This document shows, piece by piece, positions 34,115 to 42,075 of a DNA stretch of 42,075 nt. Numbering within the stretch: position 1 is the first letter of the stretch; every line of letters starts with the position of its first letter. Location: contig JAOPXO010000097.1 in the NCBI GenBank assembly GCA_025965115.1, positions 1 through 42,075 on the forward strand, given 5' to 3'. The notes below the pieces were generated by a model. It searched no databases and was not told the origin of the DNA. It worked only from the letters and a program-made list of their open reading frames with translations. The position numbers and the translations under genes were made by a program. This stretch comes from Aeromicrobium sp. (GTDB taxonomy: Bacteria; Actinomycetota; Actinomycetes; Propionibacteriales; Nocardioidaceae).

Positions 34115-35250
34115 TTGATCCCCCCGTCCGGTTCGTCCTTGTCGGTCCCGTCCTTCAACGGCTGGAATGGAGCTGGCTTCTGGTAGTTGTCCGGCAGTCC
34201 GAGACACCACGGACCGTGGCCGACCTCGCCGTATTCGGGTGCGTCGGCAGCGGTGTACGCCGTCCGCTGCGGTGCGCCGAGCTCGAGCGTCTGGTGGATG
34301 ATCCCGCCGTTGAAGACGTTCTTGGCATTCGGGATCTGGTGGTCGAGGCCTTCGATCACGCACGGCAGCTCAGGAGAGTAGGTGTCCAGCAGTGCCAGCA
34401 GCGGCTTGCCGGAGCGCACCTGGGCGATCAGCTTCTGCTCATTCTCCGACAGGGTGACCCGGGTGATGTTCGCCAGACCAGTGAGGCTGCTGAGGGCCAC
34501 GTCGATGTCGCCCTGCTTCTGGGTCACCGTGCGCGCGGTCACCGTCGCGTTGCGCAGCAGACGGATCAGATCGGGTGCGGCCAGCTCATACGTCTTCGAG
34601 ACCTGGGAGAGCAGCTTCAGATCTGTTCTCAGGGTCGGCAGCTCGACGTTGATCTGGTGCAGGTAGTCGTCCAGCCCGGCGAGAGTGTCTCCGAGCTCCT
34701 TGCCCTTGCCTTCCAGCGCGTGCGCGAGTGCGTAGAGCGTCGCATTCAGGTCGGCCGGGTTGATGGAACGCAGGAGGGGGAAGAGGTTGGCGAGGATCTT
34801 CTGCAGGTCGACATTTGTCGTCACCCGGCTGGCCGGGATGACCGACCCATCGTGCAGTGAGCCTGTGGAGGTCCCGTCGCTCGACGGAACGAACTCGACG
34901 AAGTTCTGGCCGAACAGGGTCGTCGGCAGGATCTGCACGTCGACATTGCTGGGGATGACGCGAGCCGCGGAGGGACGCAGCGCCAGGGTGATCACTGCCT
35001 TCTGGCCATTGCTGGCGATCTTGTCGACATGCCCCACCAACGCGCCGTGCAGTCGGACGTCTCCGAACTTGGCGAGCTGCAGACCCGCATGGTCGGCCAT
35101 CACCGTCACCGTGGTCTTGGGGGTGAACTTCTTGTCGTAGATCGCGATCGACAGTCCGATCAGCAGGGCCATCGAGCAGAGGAACGCGACACCGGCCACC
35201 ATCAGGCGACGGTGCTCTCGCGCGGAGTCCTCGTAGATATTGGCAAGCAT
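34111..35250 (-). CDS. mce4A: Mce family protein, MceA position
   Basis: TVTVMADHAGLQLAKFGDVRLHGALVGHV MCE domain; start at MLANIYED. Confidence 0.88.
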   Translation of the reverse strand: MLANIYEDSAREHRRLMVAGVAFLCSMALLIGLSIAIYDKKFTPKTTVTVMADHAGLQLAKFGDVRLHGALVGHVDKIASNGQKAVITLALRPSAARVIPSNVDVQILPTTLFGQNFVEFVPSSDGTSTGSLHDGSVIPASRVTTNVDLQKILANLFPLLRSINPADLNATLYALAHALEGKGKELGDTLAGLDDYLHQINVELPTLRTDLKLLSQVSKTYELAAPDLIRLLRNATVTARTVTQKQGDIDVALSSLTGLANITRVTLSENEQKLIAQVRSGKPLLALLDTYSPELPCVIEGLDHQIPNAKNVFNGGIIHQTLELGAPQRTAYTAADAPEYGEVGHGPWCLGLPDNYQKPAPFQPLKDGTDKDEPDGGIK

Positions 35251-35255
35251 CGCGT

Positions 35256-36095
35256 TTATCCCGTGATCCGCACTGTCGTCGTCGATCCCCAGATCGCGAA
35301 TGACATGAAGAAGTTGGCGACGACCACCGTGACGATCGACGTACGAATTGCGCGACCGACCGCGAGCCCGACTCCCGCAGGACCACCCGACGCGGTGTAG
35401 CCGTAGTAGCAGTGGATCAAGATGATGATGACCGCCAGGATGATCAGCTTGACGAACGACCACAGGATGTCGACGGGCGGCAGGAACTCAAGGAAGTAGT
35501 GGTCGTAGGTGCCGGCCGACTCGTGATAGATCATCGTGGTGATCAGCCGGGGCGAGAGATAGGACGCCAGGAGCCCAACCGTGTAGAGCGGGATCACGGC
35601 GATGAAACCGGCGATCATCCGGGTGGTCACCAGGAATGGCAGTGAGGGGATGCCCATGACCTCGAGAGCATCGATCTCCTCGGAGATCCGCATCGTGCCG
35701 AGGCGTGCGGTGTATCCGCAGCCGACCGTGGCGGCGAGGGCGATCGACGCGACGAGCGGCGCCACCTCACGGGTGTTGAAGTAGGCCGAGATGAACGCGG
35801 TGAACTTCGCGACGCCGATCTGGCTCAGCGAGGCGTAGCCCTGGAGGCCGACCTCGGTGCCGGCGAAGAAGGCCAGGAACGCGATGACTCCCACCGTGCC
35901 CGCGATGACCGACAGGGCGCCGACTCCGAACACCACCTCAGCCAGGGTGTTGGCGATCTCCTGGCGGTAGCGGCGAAGCACACGAGGCGTCCAGGCAAGT
36001 GCCTTGACGTAGAACAGCAGCTGGTCGCCCAAGGTCTCCAGGCTCTGCCGGCGGCCCTTGACGAAGGCTGATCCGAGATCGGTCAGTGTGCTCAT
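35256..36095 (-). CDS. yrbE4B: YrbE/MlaE-type permease, YrbEB
   Basis: GCGYTARLGTMRISEEIDALEVMGIPSLPFLVTTRM MlaE signature; start at MSTLTDLG. Confidence 0.93.
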   Translation of the reverse strand: MSTLTDLGSAFVKGRRQSLETLGDQLLFYVKALAWTPRVLRRYRQEIANTLAEVVFGVGALSVIAGTVGVIAFLAFFAGTEVGLQGYASLSQIGVAKFTAFISAYFNTREVAPLVASIALAATVGCGYTARLGTMRISEEIDALEVMGIPSLPFLVTTRMIAGFIAVIPLYTVGLLASYLSPRLITTMIYHESAGTYDHYFLEFLPPVDILWSFVKLIILAVIIILIHCYYGYTASGGPAGVGLAVGRAIRTSIVTVVVANFFMSFAIWGSTTTVRITG

Positions 36096-36868
36096 CACAG
36101 CCCACTCTGTGGAACGAACTGGAAGTACAGCGCCGTGATGATCGAGTTGAGGGCGAACAGCAGCATGAACGCGAGGATGACCGACTCGTTCACGGCGCGT
36201 CCGACTCCGCTGGGGCCGCCTTTGGCACCGAGGCCCTTGTAGGCGCCGACGATCGCCGCAAGGAATCCGAACGAGGCCGCCTTGACCATCGAGACGTAGA
36301 TGTCCGGCAGCGTGGCCAGTGCAGTGAAGGACGAGAGGAACGCGCCAGCCGACCCGCCCTGGACGATGACCGTGAAGTAGTAGCCGCCTGCGATGCCGGC
36401 CGTAATGACGATGCCGTTCATGAGCACCGCAACGCACACGGTCGCCAGTGCGCGAGGCACGACCAGGCGCGCGATCGGGTTGATGCCCAGCACCTCCATG
36501 GCATCGATCTCCTCGCGCATCTTGCGCGCTGCGAGGTCGGAGCAGATCGCCGATCCGGCGGCACCCGCGATGATCAGGGCTGCAGCGATCGGCGCGGCCT
36601 CCCGCACGGTGGCAAGAACGGCGGTGGCGCCGGCGAATGACTGGGCACCGAGCTGTCCGGTGAGGCTGCCGACTTGGAGTGCGATGACCGCACCGAACGG
36701 GATCGACACCAGGATCGTGGGCATCAGCGTGACACTGGCGACGAACCAGGCCTGCTCGACGAACTCGCGGCCTCGGAACTTGGTGGTGAACGCCATCTTG
36801 ATGACGTCCCACGACATCGCGGCGACTTCGCCGGGTCCGCGGAGGATGGTGGCGGCGCTCATGCCCAT
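36095..36868 (-). CDS. yrbE4A: YrbE/MlaE-type permease, YrbEA
   Basis: GSAICSDLAARKMREEIDAMEVLGINPIARLVVPR MlaE signature; AGGAGGAG upstream; ATG at 36862 is an alternative start. Confidence 0.93.
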   Translation of the reverse strand: MGMSAATILRGPGEVAAMSWDVIKMAFTTKFRGREFVEQAWFVASVTLMPTILVSIPFGAVIALQVGSLTGQLGAQSFAGATAVLATVREAAPIAAALIIAGAAGSAICSDLAARKMREEIDAMEVLGINPIARLVVPRALATVCVAVLMNGIVITAGIAGGYYFTVIVQGGSAGAFLSSFTALATLPDIYVSMVKAASFGFLAAIVGAYKGLGAKGGPSGVGRAVNESVILAFMLLFALNSIITALYFQFVPQSGL

Positions 36869-36956
36869 GGCTCCTCCTGTGACCCTTCGATTCCGAGATG
36901 CGGGTACCCACAACGGAGAATTTGTGTCATGTGTGCTACCGGGCGCCTTCAGAGGA

Positions 36957-36983
36957 GTAACGAGCCTGTGTGACCTGCGTTAC
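36957..36983. promoter_or_regulatory. Inverted repeat upstream of mce operon
   Basis: GTAACG-N15-CGTTAC in the intergenic region upstream of yrbEA. Confidence 0.3.
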
Positions 36984-37009
36984 GTCTCCAAGCATGCCCC
37001 CGAGCGGTG

Positions 37010-38077
37010 TCACGAGTAGGTCACCCGTACCTTCTCCGTTACGGCTTCGCTCTGACAGGCGAGCCGGATGCCTTCGGCCAGGTCCTCTTCGTCGAGCACG
37101 TCATTGGCTCGCATCGTGACCTCACCCTCCAGAAGTCGCACCGCACATGCCGAGCACTCGCCCTCACGGCAGGAGTACGGCGCCTTGATGCCCTTGCTCT
37201 CGAGATGCTCCAGAAGAGTTGTGCCCGACTTCCAGTCGCTGAACTCGAAGTCCTCGCCGTCGAGGTCGACCTGCAGATGTGCCGAGCCTGCGGACGGGAC
37301 AGCCGTTGCCGGCGCCTCGTCCTCATCGGCACCCGGCTCACGCTCGGCGGCCGTCTCGAACGGGTTGCCGCCGAGGGAGACGAACTTCTCCTGGTGGCGG
37401 CGGGCCCGCGGGAACTCGAGCTCCTTGAGTGCCGCGACGGTCGCCGCCATGAACGGCGCCGGCCCACATACGAAGGCATCCCACTCGAGATAGGACGACG
37501 CGAACGCGCGCAGCTGATTCTGGGTGGGCAGGCCCTGGACGGACTCGAGCCAGTGCACGACCTGCAGGCGATCGGGATGTTCTGCTGCGAGCTCGGTGAG
37601 CGGCACGCCGAAGATCACGGAGCGCTCGTCACGGTTGGCGTAGAACAGCACGATGCGTCCGGATCCACGGACCAGGGCGGTGCGGATGATCGACATCACC
37701 GGGGTGATGCCGCTGCCGCCGGCGAACAGCAGCAGATCGGCGTCGAGATCCTGCGGGGTGAAGATTCCGGCCGGCGGAAGGACCCGCAGGGTGTCGCCCG
37801 CATGCAGCTCGGAGCAGATCCAGCCCGAGGCGTAGCCGTCAACCGTGCGCTTCACGGTGATGGTCAACGGGCCGTCGACGTCGACGGGCGTGGATGACAG
37901 CGAATAGCTGCGGGCCACCAGCCCGGTCTGGTCGCTCGGGACGGCAACCGTCAGGAACTGGCCCGGCGTATAGCTGAAGTGCTCGCGATGCTCACCGGGA
38001 TCGAGCACGACCGAGCGAGCTTCGCCGGTCTCCTCGATCACTTCGAGCACGGTGAGCTCGAAGGAGGGATCAGTCAT
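37010..38077 (-). CDS. kshB: 3-ketosteroid 9alpha-monooxygenase, ferredoxin reductase component
   Basis: RSYSLSSTP FAD site, FAGGSGITPVMSI NAD site, C-terminal 2Fe-2S CREGECSACAVRLLEG. Confidence 0.93.
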   Translation of the reverse strand: MTDPSFELTVLEVIEETGEARSVVLDPGEHREHFSYTPGQFLTVAVPSDQTGLVARSYSLSSTPVDVDGPLTITVKRTVDGYASGWICSELHAGDTLRVLPPAGIFTPQDLDADLLLFAGGSGITPVMSIIRTALVRGSGRIVLFYANRDERSVIFGVPLTELAAEHPDRLQVVHWLESVQGLPTQNQLRAFASSYLEWDAFVCGPAPFMAATVAALKELEFPRARRHQEKFVSLGGNPFETAAEREPGADEDEAPATAVPSAGSAHLQVDLDGEDFEFSDWKSGTTLLEHLESKGIKAPYSCREGECSACAVRLLEGEVTMRANDVLDEEDLAEGIRLACQSEAVTEKVRVTYS

Positions 38078-38192
38078 GTCGGCAGCCCCGTCAAAAGGGC
38101 ACGATGCGGACCTGCCTGGGGGTACCTCCCGCTTGCGGGGGCCATGATCCCTGCGTCAGGATTCGTTCGCCGGCGCTCACTCATGGAACGTC

Positions 38193-38492
38193 TCACTCAT
38201 CGGGTGATCCGACCGAGACTGCGCCGTCGCGGACGGCTTCCTCGATCGACGCGTTCAGGCGCGGGCAGCCCGAGTGGATCGGGCGGCCGCCCTCCTGCTG
38301 GGAGAGCTTGGTGAAGATCGCACAGTCGGCGACGGCCTCCTGGGTCCACTGGATCGAGGTGTGGTGCTCACTGTTCTTGCGCACCAGGACATGCGCCTTG
38401 CAGTCCATGCAGGGGACCTCCTGGAGGTGGCTCTTCGTGTAGAGCGCACGGTCCTCCAGCGTCTCCGCAAGCGAAGGGACGATATAGGGCAT
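38193..38492 (-). CDS. Small conserved-type Cys-containing protein linked to kshA (possibly Rv3527-like)
   Basis: MPYIVPSLAETLEDRALYTKSHLQEVPCMDCKAHVLVRKNSEHHTSIQWTQEAVADCAIFTKLSQQEGGRPIHSGCPRLN...; TGATG overlap with kshA stop. Confidence 0.75.
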   Translation of the reverse strand: MPYIVPSLAETLEDRALYTKSHLQEVPCMDCKAHVLVRKNSEHHTSIQWTQEAVADCAIFTKLSQQEGGRPIHSGCPRLNASIEEAVRDGAVSVGSPDE

Positions 38493-39637
38493 CAGGCGTC
38501 TGCCTTCTCGGCCTGGCGGTCCTCCGCCTCCTTGCGTGCCAGGTTTTCGGCAACCTCGGCATGCCAGTTCTCGTTGGCCTTGGTGGTGTCCACCTCGAAC
38601 TCGAACCGCTCGACCATCTCGGGGACGATGTCGGCCTTGTCGACGTAGAACTGCTCGTACCAACGACGCAGCTGATAGACCGGTCCGTCCTCCTCGCACA
38701 GCAGCGGGTTCTGGACGGGCGCCTTGTTCTGCCAGATGGCGACATCCTGCAGGAAGCCCTGGGCGAACGTCTCGGCGTACTTGTCGCCGATGTACTTGGA
38801 GGTCTTCTCGTCGACGCCTTCGGGCTTCTCGACGCACAGTCCGTACTGCAGGTTGAACGAGTTGGGACCGGTCGGGACGTGGCAGTTGATCAAGATGACC
38901 TTGGTCAGGAAGCCCTTGTAGTCCGTGTCGAGCCAGTTGATCATGTACGACGGACCGAAGTAGGTCGCCTCGGACTTGAGGATGAGGTCTTCGTCGCCGT
39001 AACCCTCGGCCTTCATGTCCGGACGTCCGGTGGACTCCATGAACTGGGTCGCCTGCGCGCCCTCGAACACATTGCGGAAATTCGTGGGGAACGCGAAGTG
39101 GATATAGAAGAAGTGCGCCATGTCGACGACGTTGTCGATGATCTCGCGACAGTGCGCGTTGTCGACCGGGATGACGTCCCAGGTCCACGCGGTGTACTTG
39201 TCGGTGCCGACTCCGGGGAGCTCGGGCGGAAGCACATCCATGTCGGCGGGAGAGCCTTCGGGATCGTGCCAGATCAGCAGCTGGTTGTTGCGTACGACGC
39301 TCTCGTAGCGCTGGGTCCGTGCCCGCAAGGGCACACGCTTGGCGTACGGGATGGCCTTGCACTTGCCATCGCCGCCCCAGCGCCAGTCGTGGAACGGGCA
39401 GGCGATCTCGTCGCCCTTGACGGTGCCTTGGGTCAGGTCGCCGCCCATGTGCCGGCAGTAACCGTCCAGGACGTTCAGCTTGCCCTCGGAGTCGGCCCAG
39501 ACGACGAGCTTGCCGCCGAAGGCGAAGACCTCATGCGGCTTGCCGTCGTTGAAGGCGCCTTCGAGGCCGAGGCAGTGCCAGCCTCGGGCGAATCGGTCAG
39601 GTACGGAACCGGCGTCCAGTGCGCGGGTCTCAGTCAC
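38492..39637 (-). CDS. kshA: 3-ketosteroid 9alpha-monooxygenase, Rieske oxygenase component
   Basis: CRHMGGDLTQGTVKGDEIACPFHDWRW Rieske motif; DNVVDMAHFFYIH mononuclear iron region. Confidence 0.95.
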   Translation of the reverse strand: MTETRALDAGSVPDRFARGWHCLGLEGAFNDGKPHEVFAFGGKLVVWADSEGKLNVLDGYCRHMGGDLTQGTVKGDEIACPFHDWRWGGDGKCKAIPYAKRVPLRARTQRYESVVRNNQLLIWHDPEGSPADMDVLPPELPGVGTDKYTAWTWDVIPVDNAHCREIIDNVVDMAHFFYIHFAFPTNFRNVFEGAQATQFMESTGRPDMKAEGYGDEDLILKSEATYFGPSYMINWLDTDYKGFLTKVILINCHVPTGPNSFNLQYGLCVEKPEGVDEKTSKYIGDKYAETFAQGFLQDVAIWQNKAPVQNPLLCEEDGPVYQLRRWYEQFYVDKADIVPEMVERFEFEVDTTKANENWHAEVAENLARKEAEDRQAEKADA

Positions 39638-39675
39638 GATTGCCTCCGAGTGTGCTGGTCCGTGTAGACCAAAAC

Positions 39676-39689
39676 GAGAACACGTTATA
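39676..39689. promoter_or_regulatory. KstR-like operator between kshA and fadE26
   Basis: GAGAACACGTTATA matches 7 of 8 defined positions of TNNAACNNGTTNNA. Confidence 0.7.
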
Positions 39690-39699
39690 GTTTTACCAC

Positions 39700-40884
39700 A
39701 TGTACGTCGCCCTGACAGCCGACCAGCTTCGCCTTCGTGACGAGGTCCAAGGCTACTTTTCCGAACTTGTCACCCCCGAGATCCGGGCTGCGCTGGCCGC
39801 GGCGACCGGGGAGTTCGGTGACGTCACCGTCTACAAGGACGTCATCCGGCAGCTCGGCTCCGACGGCTGGCTGGGCATGGGGTGGCCCAAGGAGTACGGC
39901 GGCCAGGAACGCTCGATGGTCGACGAGCTCATCTTCTCCAACGGGGCCATGGTCGCCGGCGTCCCGATTCCTCATCTCACGCTCAACACCGTGGGCCCGA
40001 CGATCATGCGCTACGGCAGCGAGGAGCAGAAGGAGTACTTCCTCCCCAAGATCCAGCAGGGCGAGCTGCACTTCTCGATCGGCTACTCCGAACCCGGCTC
40101 CGGCACCGATCTCGCCTCACTGCGCACCAAGGCCGAACTCGACGAGTCCACCAACGAATGGGTGATCAACGGCCAGAAGATGTGGACGTCGCTGATCCAG
40201 TACGCCGATTGGATCTGGATGGCCTGCCGCACCGATCCCGATCTCCCGCGCCACAAGGGACTGTCGATGATCCTGGTCCCGGCACAGGACAAGGGCGTCT
40301 CCTACACGCCGGTCCACACGATCGCCGGCGTCAGCACGAGCGCGACCTACTACGACAATGTCCGGGTTCCGGCCGACAACCTGATCGGTGGTCGCGGCGG
40401 AGGATGGGCGCTGATCACCAACCAGCTCAACCGTGAGCGCGTCGCACTGACGTCCTCGGCGCCGCTGGTCCACTCGATCGAGCTGGTCACCAACTGGGCA
40501 CGTGAGACCAAGAACGCCAATGGCGTGCGCGTGATCGACCAGGAATGGGTGCAGATCCTTCTCGGTCGCGCGCAGGCTCGTACCGATGCGTTGACACTCA
40601 TGGGCTGGAAGCTCGCCGCCGAGATCGACACCCTTTCGCCGGCGGATGCCTCGGCCGTCAAGATCTATGGCTCGGAGCTCGCCGTCGAGGTCTACCGCGC
40701 ACTCAAGGAGATCGTCGGCCCCGCCTCCGTAGTCGCGGCCAACTCGGCCGGCGCCGTGATCGCGGGCCGCCTCGAGCGCTACTTCCGCTCATCGCTCGTC
40801 ATGACGTTCGGCGGCGGCACCAACGAGATCCAGCGAGACATCATCGGCTACGTCGGGCTCGGCCTGCCGGCAGCGAAGCGTTAG
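39700..40884 (+). CDS. fadE26: Acyl-CoA dehydrogenase, FadE26/ChsE4-like
   Basis: IGYSEPGSGTDLASLRT, NGQKMWTSLIQYADWIW, TFGGGTNEIQRDIIGYVGLGLP; paired with the following ACAD. Confidence 0.88.
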   Translation: MYVALTADQLRLRDEVQGYFSELVTPEIRAALAAATGEFGDVTVYKDVIRQLGSDGWLGMGWPKEYGGQERSMVDELIFSNGAMVAGVPIPHLTLNTVGPTIMRYGSEEQKEYFLPKIQQGELHFSIGYSEPGSGTDLASLRTKAELDESTNEWVINGQKMWTSLIQYADWIWMACRTDPDLPRHKGLSMILVPAQDKGVSYTPVHTIAGVSTSATYYDNVRVPADNLIGGRGGGWALITNQLNRERVALTSSAPLVHSIELVTNWARETKNANGVRVIDQEWVQILLGRAQARTDALTLMGWKLAAEIDTLSPADASAVKIYGSELAVEVYRALKEIVGPASVVAANSAGAVIAGRLERYFRSSLVMTFGGGTNEIQRDIIGYVGLGLPAAKR

Positions 40885-40892
40885 GGACAGAC

Positions 40893-41984
40893 ATGGATTT
40901 CACCCTTCCTCCCGAGGCCGAAGAGGCAGCATCGCTCGCCGCAACGATCCTCAAGGACCACACCAAGACGGAGCGGCTGATCGAGGTCGAGGCCACTGGC
41001 ACCCGGTTCGACCCCGTGCTCTGGAAGGCGCTCGGCGACGCCGGGCTGCTCTCGCTGACGACCCCGGAGTCACACGACGGAGCCGGGCTCGGCTTCATCG
41101 AGCTGTGCCGCGTCCTGGTCGAGGTCGGCCGTACCGTCGCGCCCGTCCCGCTCGCCACCGACTCCGTGGCTCGTCTGTTGCTCGCGGAGCGTGGCACCGA
41201 TGCTCAGCAAGAGGCCGCGTACGCATTGAGCGTCATCAGCGCAGCGATCGCCGAGGAGCATGAGTACGTCCCGTCCGTACCCACCACCACCGCTGCGCTC
41301 GATGGTTCGGAGTACGTGCTGACCGGCACCAAGTACCTCGTCCATGCGGCCACCAACGCCGACGCCTTCCTGGTCACCGCGACCACCCCGGACGGCACCG
41401 GTGTCTTCCTGGTCGATGCCGACGCGCCGGGAATGCAGATCCGTGAGCAGAAGCTCAGCGATGGCGATTCTCTTGGCCTCGTCGAGCTCGCCGGCGTGCG
41501 CGTATCCGCTGATCGCCTGATCGGCAGCGGCGATGCGGCCCAGCGGCTCGTCGACCTGCTGACTGTTGCCAGCTGCGCCGTACAGCTCGGCATCACCGAA
41601 GGCGCGCTCACACTCACCGCCGAGTACGCCAAGGTCCGCGAGCAGTTCGACCGGCCGATCGGCACGTTCCAAGCCGTCGCGCAGCGTCTCGCCGACGGCT
41701 ACATCGACACCCGCTTCCTGGCACTCACCGTCTGGCAGGCCGCTTGGCGCCTCGCCGAAGGTCTGCCCTCGACCGAGGCCATCGCGACGGCCAAGCTCTG
41801 GGCGTCTGACGCCGGTCACCACATCGCCCACACCACGGTGCACATCCACGGTGGCGTCGGCATCGACCTGGACGGCGAGGCGCATCGCTACTTCACCGCG
41901 GGCACCCGATATGACTTCGAATACGGCGGCGCCACTGAACAGGCACTCCGGCTGGGCCGACTGCTGGCCGCCGATCCGGCGTGA
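40893..41984 (+). CDS. fadE27: Acyl-CoA dehydrogenase, FadE27/ChsE5-like
   Basis: MDFTLPPEAEEAASLA...VREQFDRPIGTFQAVAQRLAD...HIHGGVGIDLDGEAHRYF. Confidence 0.88.
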   Translation: MDFTLPPEAEEAASLAATILKDHTKTERLIEVEATGTRFDPVLWKALGDAGLLSLTTPESHDGAGLGFIELCRVLVEVGRTVAPVPLATDSVARLLLAERGTDAQQEAAYALSVISAAIAEEHEYVPSVPTTTAALDGSEYVLTGTKYLVHAATNADAFLVTATTPDGTGVFLVDADAPGMQIREQKLSDGDSLGLVELAGVRVSADRLIGSGDAAQRLVDLLTVASCAVQLGITEGALTLTAEYAKVREQFDRPIGTFQAVAQRLADGYIDTRFLALTVWQAAWRLAEGLPSTEAIATAKLWASDAGHHIAHTTVHIHGGVGIDLDGEAHRYFTAGTRYDFEYGGATEQALRLGRLLAADPA

Positions 41985-42075
41985 CCGTCCGGGATCTCCT
42001 TCTCGCCCGGGCAGATCAGGACACCCCGGCACTGCTGACCCGCGAACGCACGTGGTCGTGGCGCGAGCTCGTCGC
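41981..42075 (+). CDS. fadD17: Acyl-CoA synthetase, FadD17-like (partial, runs off window)
   Basis: GTGA overlap with fadE27; VTVRDLLLARADQDTPALLTRERTWSWRELV resembles the N-terminus of AMP-forming ligases; expected position after fadE27. Confidence 0.6.
   Translation, partial: MTVRDLLLARADQDTPALLTRERTWSWRELV

Noticed and set aside
1-42075. Prophage, IS element, toxin-antitoxin, CRISPR or secondary-metabolite cluster
   Set aside because: No transposase, integrase, phage structural, Cas, PKS/NRPS or TA-like ORF recognised; gene content is chromosomal housekeeping, signalling and steroid catabolism.

Overview
High-GC actinobacterial chromosome segment, probably Nocardioidaceae/Propionibacteriales-like (inferred from gene content and order, not from a search). 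It has three blocks. (1) About 0-5 kb is a housekeeping neighbourhood: tRNA-Trp, adenosine-deaminase-family protein, two DUF4190-like membrane proteins, murB, rpmG, tRNA-Met, tRNA-Thr and pyrD. (2) About 4.8-25 kb is a signalling and envelope block: three consecutive two-component systems (one kinase ORF is continuous with a multi-TM DUF4153/DUF4173-like domain), a small Lys-rich secreted protein, an ABC exporter operon with two tandem paralogous surface-anchored proteins, a divergent phosphotransferase/MarR pair with a duplicated operator-like motif, and a GT4 / methyltransferase / alpha-toroid cassette. (3) About 25-42 kb is a steroid (cholesterol)-catabolism and uptake locus: SDRs, a 3Fe-4S-type ferredoxin, a complete Mce4-like operon (yrbEA, yrbEB, mceA-F, two Mce-associated proteins), KshB, a small Cys-containing protein, KshA, two FadE26/FadE27-like acyl-CoA dehydrogenases and the start of a FadD17-like ligase. 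Two KstR-like palindromes are visible in block 3. The best leads for undescribed biology are the ABC/tandem surface-protein operon, the kinase-DUF fusion with an embedded Shine-Dalgarno site, a 25-codon micro-ORF coupled on both sides inside the mce operon, a zinc-ribbon Mce-associated protein, and the GT4/MT/toroid cassette. I saw no CRISPR array, IS element or prophage.
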